A stretch of DNA of 64,000 bases from Shewanella jiangmenensis (GTDB taxonomy: Bacteria > Pseudomonadota > Gammaproteobacteria > Enterobacterales > Shewanellaceae). Below are positions 45,689-54,575 of the stretch, piece by piece (the stretch's first letter is position 1; the number at the start of each line of letters is the position of its first letter). The position numbers were made by a program, and so were the translations under genes. Location: contig NZ_JAHEPS010000004.1 of the NCBI RefSeq assembly GCF_018596335.1, positions 1 to 64,000 of the forward strand, given 5' to 3'. Under the pieces are notes generated by a model. The model was not told where the DNA came from. It saw only the letters and a list, made by a program, of their open reading frames with translations, and did not search any database.

Positions 45689-48427
45689 TTACTGCGCCTT
45701 ACTCATGTCACCGGCTTTTATCAGGGCAAAGTCTTCCGCCTTGATGTACTTGCGGAAAACCTGGTTCAGGTCATCGGCGGTCAGGGCGGCCAGCTTGTCT
45801 TCAAAGGCTTTGTCGAACGCCATGGTGCGTTCAAGCTTTAAGTTTTTCGCCAGCGAGCCAACCAGCTCCTTGTCCTGAGAGCGGCTGACCTTGCGGCCCT
45901 GCAGCAGGCCTGACTTGGCCGCTTCCACTTCTTCTGCGGTAAAGCCGTCTTTGAGCAGGCGGACGATTTCCTCTTTAAAGCCCAGCTCGACCTTGTTGAG
46001 GTTTTGCGGCGCGCAGATGGCGTAGGCGCCAATCATGCCCCGTTGATCTTCACTGCCCAGTTCCATAAAGGAGCCGGCGCCATAGCTTAAACCGTCCTGC
46101 TGACGCAGGCGGGTGGCGAGACGCGAGCTTAAGAAGCCGCCGCCGAGGATATAGTTACCGAGCACCAGCGCCGGAGCATCGGCGTCTGCGTCACCCACAG
46201 GCAGCGCCAGGGATGCCACAAAGGTGGCGTTTTCCTTGTCTGGGGTGTTGAAGGTCACAGGGCTTGAATCCAACTTGACGTAAGGGGATTCAATCCGCTG
46301 ATAGGCCTGCTTGCTCTTCCAGCCATCGGTGAGCTGTTCGAGCGCGGTAACTGTTGCACTGCGGTCGAAATCGCCCACCACCGAAATCTGCATGTTTTTG
46401 GCGGTGTAGAAATCGGTGTGATAGCGCTTCACCTGCTTCAGACTCAGCTTGTCGAGTTCGGCCAGCTGCTCTTCAAAGGTGCCGACATAGCGTGGGTCAT
46501 CCTTGCCATAAGGGCTCTGATGACGGCTCAGGGCATTGAATGCCAGCGCCTGTGGGTCCTGCAGGCTCTGCTCTATGGCGACCTTGGCCTCGGCCTTGTA
46601 GAGATCAAACTCTTTTTCGGCGAAGGCTGGGTTACGCAGCACGTCGGTGATGAGGTCGAGCACGGGCTGCAGATTGGCCTTGGTGGTTTCGATGGCGACG
46701 GTCATATTGCCGTTGCCGCCACCAACGCGCACGCTTGCCTGCAGCTTGTCGAGCTCTTCTTTGATTTGCTCGCGGCTGTATTTGCCTGAGCCGCGCAGCA
46801 GCATCTCGCCAACTGCGTCACCGATGGCGCCCTTGCCGGACAGGCTCTTCAGATCGCCAAACTGACCACTTATGCGCACCACCACGGCTTCGCCGCGGGT
46901 CTTTTTGGCCAGCAGCGCCACCTTGGTACCGGTAGGCAGGGTCAGGGTTTCGGTGCGCGCATCGATATTGCTCTGGGATGGGTCGAAGGCTTCGCCCTGT
47001 GCCACCTGCTCGCGGCCCTTGTAGTCTTTCACCAGTGCTGAGGCATCGGCAACCAGCGGGATCTCGACCCGCTCAGGCTTATCTGTGGGGATAAAGCGGC
47101 CGGCGGTGCGGTTATTTTGGGTGAAGTAGTACTCGGCCACCCGCTGCACGTCGGCGGCGGTGACTTTTTCGAGTCTGTCACGGTTTAAGAACAGCAAACG
47201 CCAGTCGCCCATGCCCAGCCACTCAGACAGCTCAAGGGCAATTTTTTCAGACGAGTTGAACGCCAGGGTGAGGTTTTTCAGCAAAGTGCGTTTGGCCGCT
47301 TCGACTTCCTTGTCGGTGATGGGCTGGGATTTGATGGATTCCAGCGTCTCCAGCAGCACCTTGCGCGACTTTTCGCTGTCGGTGGATTTATCGAGCTCCG
47401 CCAGGAAGATAGCCACGCCCGGGTCCTGCCACTGAAAGTTCATGCCAAATACCGAGGTGGCGAGTTTGTTTTCCACCAGTGCCTTGTGCAGGCGGCCGTT
47501 TGGCGTGGCCGAGAGCACTTCGTTCAGCACATCGATGGCGGCAAAGTCCTGGTGGGCGCCGGGCGGCACATGGTACAGGGTGCCGAGCAGCTGCACGTCA
47601 CCTACGCGGCGCACAGTCACTTCGCGCTCACCGTCCTGTGCCGGTTCAACGGTGTACAGTGGCTCTATGGTGCGGTCGGGCTTTGGAATGGCGCCGAAGG
47701 TGTTTTCAATCTTGCCCAGCATAGCGGCCGGGTCAAACTTGCCCGCCACAATCAGGGTGGCGTTATCGGGCTGATAATACTTGCGATAAAACGCCTGCAG
47801 CCGCTCGATGGAGACGTTTTCGAGGTCGGAGCGGGCGCCGATGGTGGTTTTACCATAGTTGTGCCATTCAAAGGCCGAGGCCAACATGCGCTGCAGCGTG
47901 ATACGAAACGGGCTGTTTTCGCCCATTTCAAATTCGTTGCGCACCACGGTCATTTCGCTGTCGAGGTCTTTTTTGGCGATGAAGGAGTTGACCATGCGGT
48001 CAGACTCCATCGACAGCGCCCAGTCGATATTTTCTTCGGTGGCGGCAAAGGTTTCAAAGTAGTTGGTGCGGTCGGTCCAGGTGGTGCCGTTGGGGCGGGC
48101 GCCGTGGCTGCTGAGTTCTGCCGGAATGTCTTTGTGTTTGGGGCTGCCCTTGAACACCAGATGCTCCAGCAGGTGTGCCATGCCGGTTTCGCCGTAGTTT
48201 TCGTGCTTGGAGCCCACATGGTAGGTCACGTTAACGGTAACGGTTTCCTTGGTGGCATCGGGAAACAGCAGCACCTTGAGGCCGTTGTCGAGGCGGTATT
48301 CGGTGATGCCTTCGACCTCGGTGACTTTTTTGATTTCGGCAAAGGCCTGCAGCGGGTTGAGGCTGCACAGGGCCAGCAACATGGCCGTTGCCAGGGTCGG
48401 CAAGCGGCGCTTGAGGGTAAGTTGCAT
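45689..48427 (-). CDS. M16-family zinc metalloprotease, periplasmic
   Basis: 912-residue pitrilysin/PqqL-like protease made of two M16 repeats. Signal peptide RRLPTLATAMLLALCSLNPLQAFA. The active half has HLLEH (inverted zinc motif HxxEH, about residue 85) with the third ligand Glu in SDRMVNSFIAKKDLDSEMTVVRNEFEMGEN. The second half (from about residue 470) is inactive-like (RISGQFGDLKSLSGKGAIGDAVGEMLLRGSGKYS) and closes the chamber. It degrades unfolded or signal-type peptides. The open frame extends 120 codons further upstream, but the ATG at 48427 gives the signal peptide and has an AAGGAAG ribosome site. Confidence 0.93.
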   Translation of the reverse strand: MQLTLKRRLPTLATAMLLALCSLNPLQAFAEIKKVTEVEGITEYRLDNGLKVLLFPDATKETVTVNVTYHVGSKHENYGETGMAHLLEHLVFKGSPKHKDIPAELSSHGARPNGTTWTDRTNYFETFAATEENIDWALSMESDRMVNSFIAKKDLDSEMTVVRNEFEMGENSPFRITLQRMLASAFEWHNYGKTTIGARSDLENVSIERLQAFYRKYYQPDNATLIVAGKFDPAAMLGKIENTFGAIPKPDRTIEPLYTVEPAQDGEREVTVRRVGDVQLLGTLYHVPPGAHQDFAAIDVLNEVLSATPNGRLHKALVENKLATSVFGMNFQWQDPGVAIFLAELDKSTDSEKSRKVLLETLESIKSQPITDKEVEAAKRTLLKNLTLAFNSSEKIALELSEWLGMGDWRLLFLNRDRLEKVTAADVQRVAEYYFTQNNRTAGRFIPTDKPERVEIPLVADASALVKDYKGREQVAQGEAFDPSQSNIDARTETLTLPTGTKVALLAKKTRGEAVVVRISGQFGDLKSLSGKGAIGDAVGEMLLRGSGKYSREQIKEELDKLQASVRVGGGNGNMTVAIETTKANLQPVLDLITDVLRNPAFAEKEFDLYKAEAKVAIEQSLQDPQALAFNALSRHQSPYGKDDPRYVGTFEEQLAELDKLSLKQVKRYHTDFYTAKNMQISVVGDFDRSATVTALEQLTDGWKSKQAYQRIESPYVKLDSSPVTFNTPDKENATFVASLALPVGDADADAPALVLGNYILGGGFLSSRLATRLRQQDGLSYGAGSFMELGSEDQRGMIGAYAICAPQNLNKVELGFKEEIVRLLKDGFTAEEVEAAKSGLLQGRKVSRSQDKELVGSLAKNLKLERTMAFDKAFEDKLAALTADDLNQVFRKYIKAEDFALIKAGDMSKAQ

Positions 48428-48925
48428 AACGGACTTCCTTTTCGTTGTTGTGGGTACTTCTTGTTGTTTGCAACTTGCCAACCTAACAACACGGCGCTGA
48501 TTTTTCCAGCAATTCAGGGCGTTGAACCTGAGTTTATTCAGGTTGGCATACGGCGTACCTGCCTGCTTGTCTCTTTGCCCGCTTGCCTGGCTGCTTCTGT
48601 GCACACCGAAGTGGATGCCGCAGAGGATGCACCCGCGGCCCATGTTTTCGCTGCATGGCGCAAAGAGCGCCAAAACCTGTATCAACTCTGATAGTCGCTG
48701 TCGCAAAACTGCGACATATGGTGCATCCCCCGAAGCGACTGGGCTGCGCCAGCGCGCGTACAACTTTTGGGTTGCTAAACTGCGCAAAAGAGAGGCGTTG
48801 CTGAGTTGGTCGTTTGTTTAAAATCATGACCTTAGCGAATGGCATCGAACTTGCGATAAGGAAGTTACGGGTCAGCAAGGGCTGACCCTCTCCCTAAACG
48901 AATAATGCAAACGTTGGAGGTTGTG
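48428..48925. other. Divergent intergenic region
   Basis: 498 bp separating the M16 and putative thioester-domain genes. It contains a perfect TGTCGCA/TGCGACA inverted repeat (listed separately). Promoters for both genes are expected. Several frames are open but none shows a signal peptide, family match or good start. Confidence 0.4.
48699..48716. promoter_or_regulatory. Perfect 18-bp inverted repeat, possible operator
   Basis: TGTCGCA-AAAC-TGCGACA: 7-bp arms and a 4-bp spacer, with an extra partial copy TCGC just before it. It lies 210 bp before the start of the rightward gene and 272 bp from the leftward one. Size and symmetry fit a dimeric regulator; an RNA hairpin is also possible. Confidence 0.5.
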
Positions 48926-49876
48926 ATGCGAAATTTGATGAAGCCGTTACTGCTGTGCCTGGGTTTACTGCTCGCGCTGCAGGTGCAGGCATCGACCAGA
49001 GTCCTGTATGCAGGCAAAAATCAGCCCATTGGCGAGGTGGAAACCTATTTTATGGGCAATGAGTTGGTGGTCACGGCCCAGGTGACGGAAGTGGGTTGGT
49101 GTCTCTCTGCCTCACACCTGTACGTGGGTGAGCAGGCGCCCACCACCTCGGCCCCGGGGCAATTTCCGTTTCAGCATGAATTGGGCTGTAGCTTAAGTGA
49201 TACCTACCGGGTGAATGTTGCCGCCGCCGATCAGTACGTTGCCTACCATGCGGTCAGCAAGCAGTCGGCCCATCCCATTGGCGGCACTGTGTCATATATG
49301 GTGCAGTTTCCCGGCGATGACTCGTACCTCAAGGCCTACATTGATGGCATGGGGCCCTATGATGCCTGGTGTATCGACATTGGCCGCAGTATCACCCCCG
49401 GCACCACCTACACTAACTGTGAGCTGCGCTCGCTGAACGATCAGGATTTGGGTGTGGTCGACCGTGAAGAAAACCTTGGTTATGCCGGCTGGATCCTCAA
49501 TCAGGACTGGAGCCTGTACCCCGAGTACAGCTGGAAAGAAATTCAGGCCGCCCTGTGGAAACTGATTGACGACAATCCGCCGCAAAATGCCGCCGGTGGC
49601 ATCAGCTGGGATGAAGCCAAGGCACTGGAAATCGTCAACATGGCACTGCAAAACGGCGTTGGCTACACAGCAGCCAGCTTCGAAGGCCTGGTGGTGCTGT
49701 GTAAAAACACCAATGGCGTGGTGAACCGGCAGATTACCCTGGTTGCCGTGCCTGTGGCTGGCTTCTTTATCGGTGAAGATACCGCCTGGGCTCAGGGTTC
49801 AAGCAATTGGTACAACAGCAAGGGCAACATGATTGGCTGGGGAAGTTACTTCCTCGAGCCCTATTCTCAGCCCTGA
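48926..49876 (+). CDS. Secreted protein with a putative thioester domain
   Basis: 316-residue exported protein, signal peptide MRNLMKPLLLCLGLLLALQVQA. The C-terminal half has DAWCIDIGRSITPG (Cys149) followed about 60 residues later by EIQAALWKLID (Gln207). The spacing and the Q-x-A-x-W block resemble thioester (TQXA/TED) domains, in which a Cys and a Gln form an internal thioester that bonds covalently to host or matrix targets. Most known examples are in Gram-positive adhesins, so the call is tentative. There are other Cys (58, 88, 165) that may form disulfides. No CTERM or anchor is seen. Ribosome site GGAGG is 5 bp before ATG. Confidence 0.55.
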   Translation: MRNLMKPLLLCLGLLLALQVQASTRVLYAGKNQPIGEVETYFMGNELVVTAQVTEVGWCLSASHLYVGEQAPTTSAPGQFPFQHELGCSLSDTYRVNVAAADQYVAYHAVSKQSAHPIGGTVSYMVQFPGDDSYLKAYIDGMGPYDAWCIDIGRSITPGTTYTNCELRSLNDQDLGVVDREENLGYAGWILNQDWSLYPEYSWKEIQAALWKLIDDNPPQNAAGGISWDEAKALEIVNMALQNGVGYTAASFEGLVVLCKNTNGVVNRQITLVAVPVAGFFIGEDTAWAQGSSNWYNSKGNMIGWGSYFLEPYSQP

Positions 49877-49928
49877 TTAGGCCAGAAGCCTTGGCCGCTG
49901 CCTTGGCAGGGGCCGCACGGCTGACTAT

Positions 49929-49996
49929 GTTAGTAGCTAAACAGGGTTGTCAGCTAAGCCGCGTTGTTAGCTAAAAAGCGTTGTTATCAAAACAGG
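49929..49996. repeat. Short tandem repeat, 4 x 17 bp
   Basis: Units GTTAGTAGCTAAACAGG, GTTGTCAGCTAAGCCGC, GTTGTTAGCTAAAAAGC and GTTGTTATCAAAACAGG lie head to tail just before the activator gene. The sequence is unrelated to the other three tracts in the window although the period is similar. Confidence 0.82.
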
Positions 49997-50047
49997 GCGG
50001 CGATACGGGTTTGGCTAGGCTCAGGCACTTGGGTTCGGGATGGCGGG

Positions 50048-51313
50048 ATGTCACAACAAAAACAATGTCGGATCTGGTCGCTGAGCGGGCTCAGCGTCGA
50101 AGACAGAGTGCTTCTGGATTCGCTCGCTTCTCTGGGGTGGGCGTTTCCTGCCGAGGCCGAGTGCGGCAGCATGGTCGGGCTTGCCTTTGTGCAGCCCAAA
50201 GACGAGCTTCGCAAAGTGATGGAGCAGCTTGCCGCCCACAGCCGGATGCTGTGGATCGTGGTGTGCGACAACAATCAGCTCAGCGAGCTCTCCAGGCTGT
50301 TTTCACTGGGAATAGTGTTTGATTTTCACCATCGTCCGGTGCAGATAGAACTGCTCAGCGCCACCCTGGGGCACGGGCTTGGCGTGCACAAAGAGCTGCT
50401 GCAATTACCTGAGCCTTCAACGTTTTCCCACGATATGACCGGCCTGTATGACAAGGCCCGTCGTATTGCCGGCACGGATATTTCAGTGGTGATCCACGGC
50501 CCTTCCGGCAGCGGCAAGGAATATCTCGCCCGCTATATTCATCAGCATTCGGGTCGCTCTGCGGCGCCTTTTGTCAGTCTCAACTGCGCTGGCCTGCCGG
50601 CAAATCTTATTCAGGATGAGCTGTTCGGCCACGAAAAGGGCGCCTTTACCGGTGCCAATCAGGCCCATGCCGGCGTGTTTGAACAGGCTAAAGGCGGCAC
50701 CCTGTTGCTGGATGAAATCGGCGACTTACCGCTGGAACTGCAGGGCAATTTTTTGCAGGTGCTGCAACAAAAATCGGTCAGGCGGCTCGGCAGCGCCCGC
50801 TATGTGCCGGTGGATTGCCGTATTATTGCCGCCAGCCATAAAAAGCTGTCGGATCTGGTGAGTCAGGGCGGCTTTCGGGAGGATTTGTTTTACCGCCTTA
50901 ATGTGATTCACCTTGAAGTACCGGCGCTCGCCCAGCGGCGTGACGAAGTACTGCCCCTTGCGGAATATTTTCTCGAGCAATATGCCGAGCGCTACGGGGT
51001 GCGCAAACACCTGTCCACCGAGGCGCGGTTTTTGCTGCAGGAATATCACTGGCCCGGCAATATCCGCCAGCTGCAAAATGTCCTTATCAGCGCCGCCACC
51101 CTGTCGGATACGTCCATCATCTCGGGGCAGGAGCTTAATCTTGAGCACCCGCAAACCGAATTAGCGTCCCCGCTTGCCGATCAGGTGAGATTATTTGAGC
51201 AGCAAACCATATTGCGCGCCGTGAGGATGAACGGCGGCTGTCGCAACAAAGCGGCACGGCAATTGGGAATTTCCCGCCACACCCTGTATCGCAAAATCCG
51301 CCAATCAGATTAA
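50048..51313 (+). CDS. Sigma-54 activator with receiver-like N-terminus (VpsR/NtrC type)
   Basis: 421-residue enhancer-binding protein. Residues 1-120 look like a receiver-type domain but I see no clear phospho-acceptor Asp. The AAA+ domain has Walker A GPSGSGKE, an intact GAFTGA loop (needed for sigma-54 contact), Walker B GGTLLLDEIGDL and arginine finger region FREDLFYRLNV. The C-terminal Fis-type HTH is CRNKAARQLGISRHTLYRKI. The layout resembles VpsR, but VpsR lacks a working GAFTGA loop while this one has it. ATG 50048 was chosen over an upstream frame. The next genes encode Hpt and response-regulator proteins. Confidence 0.85.
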   Translation: MSQQKQCRIWSLSGLSVEDRVLLDSLASLGWAFPAEAECGSMVGLAFVQPKDELRKVMEQLAAHSRMLWIVVCDNNQLSELSRLFSLGIVFDFHHRPVQIELLSATLGHGLGVHKELLQLPEPSTFSHDMTGLYDKARRIAGTDISVVIHGPSGSGKEYLARYIHQHSGRSAAPFVSLNCAGLPANLIQDELFGHEKGAFTGANQAHAGVFEQAKGGTLLLDEIGDLPLELQGNFLQVLQQKSVRRLGSARYVPVDCRIIAASHKKLSDLVSQGGFREDLFYRLNVIHLEVPALAQRRDEVLPLAEYFLEQYAERYGVRKHLSTEARFLLQEYHWPGNIRQLQNVLISAATLSDTSIISGQELNLEHPQTELASPLADQVRLFEQQTILRAVRMNGGCRNKAARQLGISRHTLYRKIRQSD

Positions 51314-51442
51314 TTTTGCTGAAAATCCAGCACCGGCTGTCTGCCTGACTATACTTGTCAAACAGGAATGACGGTGTGTTCTTTATGCAACGAATTCATC
51401 AGCTTTGGTTTTGCGAATGCGCGCTTTTGACGGGGATCCATT

Positions 51443-52045
51443 ATGGATGATACCCAGAAATCCACCCCCGGATTGGACTACGCCCAGGCTCTGAATCGCC
51501 TTGGGGGCAACACGGTTTTACTGCAGGCGGTGCTGGCAAGTTTTGTCGAAACCTATCAATCGCTGCCGCAGCAATTGCCCCATCTGGCCGCGCAGCAGGA
51601 TTGGGAGGCGCTCAGGGTGCTGTGCCATACCCTTAAGGGTTCTGCCGCCAATATCAGCGCCACACGCCTAAGCCGCGCCGGCGCTGAGGTGGAAGCCCTT
51701 ATCAAGCAGGGCCAGGTGCCGGTGCCGGAATTTATGTGGCGTGAATGTCTTGCGGCCTGGAGCGAGCTTGAGCCGAGCCTGAATAAGCTGATGACGGTCG
51801 TCGAAACCGATGAGGGCAAAGAGCTGACCGCCACCGAGTTGATGGTGCGGCTGGTGAAGCTGCTGCCCCTGATAGAGACTGACTTGGCCGCCGCTGACAG
51901 TGCTTTTATTGAGCTCAGAACCGCCCGGGTACCGGAGCGGTTTCAAGCTAACTTTTCTATGTTTATCAAACAATTCGACGCTTTTGATTTAAAGGGGGCT
52001 AAGGTCTCGTTGAATCGGATGCTGGGGAGGGATTCCAATGAGTGA
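51443..52045 (+). CDS. Histidine phosphotransfer (Hpt) protein
   Basis: 200-residue protein with an Hpt domain; the phospho-accepting His is His62 in LCHTLKGSAANISATRLS. The remaining 100 residues are helical and contain a second, Hpt-like segment that lacks a His (LVKLLPLIETDLAAADSAFIEL). It passes phosphate between a hybrid kinase and a receiver. No kinase is encoded nearby. It overlaps the response-regulator gene by 8 bp, so they are translated together and probably work as partners. Confidence 0.88.
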   Translation: MDDTQKSTPGLDYAQALNRLGGNTVLLQAVLASFVETYQSLPQQLPHLAAQQDWEALRVLCHTLKGSAANISATRLSRAGAEVEALIKQGQVPVPEFMWRECLAAWSELEPSLNKLMTVVETDEGKELTATELMVRLVKLLPLIETDLAAADSAFIELRTARVPERFQANFSMFIKQFDAFDLKGAKVSLNRMLGRDSNE

Positions 52046-53168
52046 CAAGCCCGGGCTGCTGCTGGTGGATGATTCGCCCAACGAAATCCGCATTCTGATG
52101 GAAATTCTGAAAGACAGTTATCGACTGACTGTGGCCACCTCGGGCGAGCAGGCGCTTGAAATGCTGGATGCGGCCACGCCGGATTTGGTGCTGCTGGACG
52201 TGGTGATGGAGCCGATGGATGGTTACCAGACCTGTTCGCTTTTGAAGCAAAAGCACCCCAATCTGCCGGTGATTTTTGTCTCTGCCAATACCGAAACCGA
52301 TGAAATATTAAAGGGTTTTTCCGCTGGCGGTCAGGATTACATCACCAAGCCCTTTGACCCGGAAATTCTGCGCTCCAAGGTCAAGCTGACCCTGAGTCAG
52401 GTCATGCAGCAGCAAAAGCTTGGTCAGGAAAAACAGCAGGCCACTGCCATGGTGATGGCGGCCATGAGCAGCGCCGCCGACATCAGCGTTATCGTTAATT
52501 TTTTGCGGGCCTCGACCAAGCTCAGGGATGCTCAGGCGCTGGTGCAGGGGATTTGCGAGGCCAGCCGTAATTATGGGGTGCAGGTGTGCAGCCGCATTCT
52601 CGGCGTCAATGAGGCGCCCTTTTATGCGGCGTCACAGGGGCTGGTGCAGCCGCTGGAGCAGGTGTTGATGGACCGCACCGCCGAACTGGAATGTCGGATT
52701 CTGGAAAAAGGTAATCGGCTGATTTTACGTTATGAATCCGTGGTCATGCTGGTAAAGAATTTGCCGGAACGGCCCGAGCGGGTGGGTGAGCTCAGGGATT
52801 ATCTGCTGATCCTGATGGAGGCAGCCCACGATTTGAATATGCGGGTGAAATCCGACACCAGCATTGCTGAGCAGCGGATGGCGATGATGCTCGAAACCGT
52901 GACTGAGTCGCGCACCACGCTGCACGAAATTGAGGCGTTTCAGCGTGGTTACAAGCAAAAAAATATGCAGATCATGAACGACCTGATGATGGACATAGAA
53001 ACCGGCTTTCTGTCCATGGGCCTGTCGGAAGATCAGGAGCAATGGATCACCCGGGTCATTACCAGCAAGCTCGATGAGAGCGTGGCACACCTTGAGTCCG
53101 GCCTGAAGGTCGATGAGAAGCTCAACCGGATCATTGAGCAGCTCGACTACATGGCCAAAACCTTCTGA
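52038..53168 (+). CDS. Response regulator with unknown helical output domain
   Basis: 376-residue protein. The receiver domain (1-120) has the acidic pair in LLVDDS, phospho-Asp54 in DLVLLDVV, Lys in YITKPFDPEILR. After residue 125 it is a long, helical region of about 240 residues with no DNA-binding, GGDEF, EAL or HD-GYP motif that I recognise; segments such as SSAADISVIVNFLRAST and EDQEQWITRVITSKLDES might form a coiled-coil output domain. It overlaps the Hpt gene by 8 bp. It is plausible that it senses phosphate from the Hpt protein and acts by protein contact. Confidence 0.85.
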   Translation: MSDKPGLLLVDDSPNEIRILMEILKDSYRLTVATSGEQALEMLDAATPDLVLLDVVMEPMDGYQTCSLLKQKHPNLPVIFVSANTETDEILKGFSAGGQDYITKPFDPEILRSKVKLTLSQVMQQQKLGQEKQQATAMVMAAMSSAADISVIVNFLRASTKLRDAQALVQGICEASRNYGVQVCSRILGVNEAPFYAASQGLVQPLEQVLMDRTAELECRILEKGNRLILRYESVVMLVKNLPERPERVGELRDYLLILMEAAHDLNMRVKSDTSIAEQRMAMMLETVTESRTTLHEIEAFQRGYKQKNMQIMNDLMMDIETGFLSMGLSEDQEQWITRVITSKLDESVAHLESGLKVDEKLNRIIEQLDYMAKTF

Positions 53169-53169
53169 T

Positions 53170-53361
53170 TTACTGGCAGCCGGTGCCTTTTTGCCAAATC
53201 AGCGCAGCGCCAAGTGTGCTCAGTAACATCAGAGTGGGCAGCACCACAAAGTGCACAGTCGGTGACACCGGCAACTGAAAATTAAGCCACAGCAGCAAAA
53301 ACCAGCTCAGCCCCAGGTAAGCCAGTCCCGGCAGCAGGCGATTGAGCAAGAATCTATTCAT
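53170..53361 (-). CDS. Small two-helix membrane protein
   Basis: 63-residue hydrophobic protein with two predicted helices (GLAYLGLSWFLLLWLNF and VVLPTLMLLSTLGAALIW). An AAGGA ribosome site sits at the right distance before the ATG, and the gene is convergent with the response regulator, 1 bp from its stop. No family or role is recognised. Confidence 0.6.
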   Translation of the reverse strand: MNRFLLNRLLPGLAYLGLSWFLLLWLNFQLPVSPTVHFVVLPTLMLLSTLGAALIWQKGTGCQ

Positions 53362-53457
53362 GGTGCAGTCCTTTACCAGATCGAAGTCAACACAGTTTAA
53401 AAACTGACCAAAGCGGTTTAAAGTGTCGTTAATGACATAATTTGGGTTGAAAGTGAC

Positions 53458-54480
53458 ATGTTAAACCGCCTGACTCTGGCCATTCTGGTACCTCAGCAAC
53501 CTGTGATGAGCAGCGTTGCCGCCTTCGTCGACCTGTTCCGTCACGCCAATACCTACATCAACCAGCTTGGATTAACCGGCCTGCCGCAGTTTGAGGTTGG
53601 TCTGTATTCCGCTACAGGTGGCTGGGTTGGTGATGGCGGGCTGGCGGTTAACACTGCTCCTGCATCGTCGCTTGCAGGCCTGCAGCCGGATGCGGTGATT
53701 ATCAGTGCGCCGCTGATTTTGGATGGCAAGGGGCTGCATCAGGCGCTGGCGGAATTTGCGGTGTTTACGCCCTGGCTGCGTGACGTTGCCGCCACGGGGC
53801 GACCACTGGCATCGGCCTGTGCCGGCAGTTTGCTGCTGGCAGGCACAGGGCTGCTGGAGGGGCGTCGGGCAACCACCGCCTGGTGGTTGGCGGCCTTGTT
53901 TGATAAGCACTTTCCCGGCGTTGAGTTAACGCTGGACCGCTTGATTGTGGATGACGGCCAGTTTGTTACCGCCGGTGCCTCGACCGCGAGTTACAGCCTG
54001 GGGCTGGCGCTGCTCTCGCGCATGGTGGATGTGGGTTTTGCGTCGGCCATGGCCAAGTTGTTTTTGATTGATCCGAATCGCTCATCCCAGCGGGTGTTTA
54101 TGGAGCAGGCGCCGCAAATTCAATTGCATCCCGACCCTGAGGTCGCCCGCATTCAGGAGTGGATTGGCGCCAATCTGGGGGCGCCCATCGGGCTTGATAC
54201 CCTTGCTGACCGCTTTGCCATGGGCAAGCGCACCCTTATTCGCCGCTTCAAGGCGGCACTGCACGAAACGCCGCTCAGCTACATTCAAAAACTGCGGATT
54301 GATCGTGCCAAGCAGCTGCTCGAAGGCTCGGAATTGGCACTGGAAGAAATAGTGCCCATGCTCGGTTATGAGGACATCAGTTCGTTTCGCAAGTTGTTTG
54401 TCCAGCACACCAGTCTTACGCCAAAAGCCTACCGTGAGCGTTTCCGCTCCCAGCATGGCTGCTGCGACGCCAGCCCATAA
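53458..54480 (+). CDS. GlxA-family (DJ-1/PfpI plus AraC) transcriptional regulator
   Basis: 340-residue regulator. The N-terminal DJ-1/PfpI domain (about 1-200) has the elbow Cys in SACAGSLLLAGTGLL and an invariant ASTASYSLGLALL block, but such domains in GlxA/FtrA/CdhR proteins are ligand sensors, not proteases. The C-terminal AraC domain has two helix-turn-helix motifs (ADRFAMGKRTLIRRFKAALHETP and LGYEDISSFRKLFVQHTSLTP). Possible signals are amines or amino acid derivatives; the target is unknown. It faces the short membrane protein divergently. Confidence 0.9.
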   Translation: MLNRLTLAILVPQQPVMSSVAAFVDLFRHANTYINQLGLTGLPQFEVGLYSATGGWVGDGGLAVNTAPASSLAGLQPDAVIISAPLILDGKGLHQALAEFAVFTPWLRDVAATGRPLASACAGSLLLAGTGLLEGRRATTAWWLAALFDKHFPGVELTLDRLIVDDGQFVTAGASTASYSLGLALLSRMVDVGFASAMAKLFLIDPNRSSQRVFMEQAPQIQLHPDPEVARIQEWIGANLGAPIGLDTLADRFAMGKRTLIRRFKAALHETPLSYIQKLRIDRAKQLLEGSELALEEIVPMLGYEDISSFRKLFVQHTSLTPKAYRERFRSQHGCCDASP

Positions 54481-54575
54481 TCTGGGCCACAGACATTTTT
54501 TCACTGAAGCGGAACTTTGGTTGGAGTTTTGTTGACTGATTATTAGACCAAGGCATGCCTCAGAGGGGAGACGCT

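Noticed and set aside
47486..48691. 401-codon open frame antisense to the M16 protease
   Set aside because: It lies over a well-supported protease gene, has an unnatural His/Gly/Phe-rich composition and no family match; it results from high-GC codon bias.
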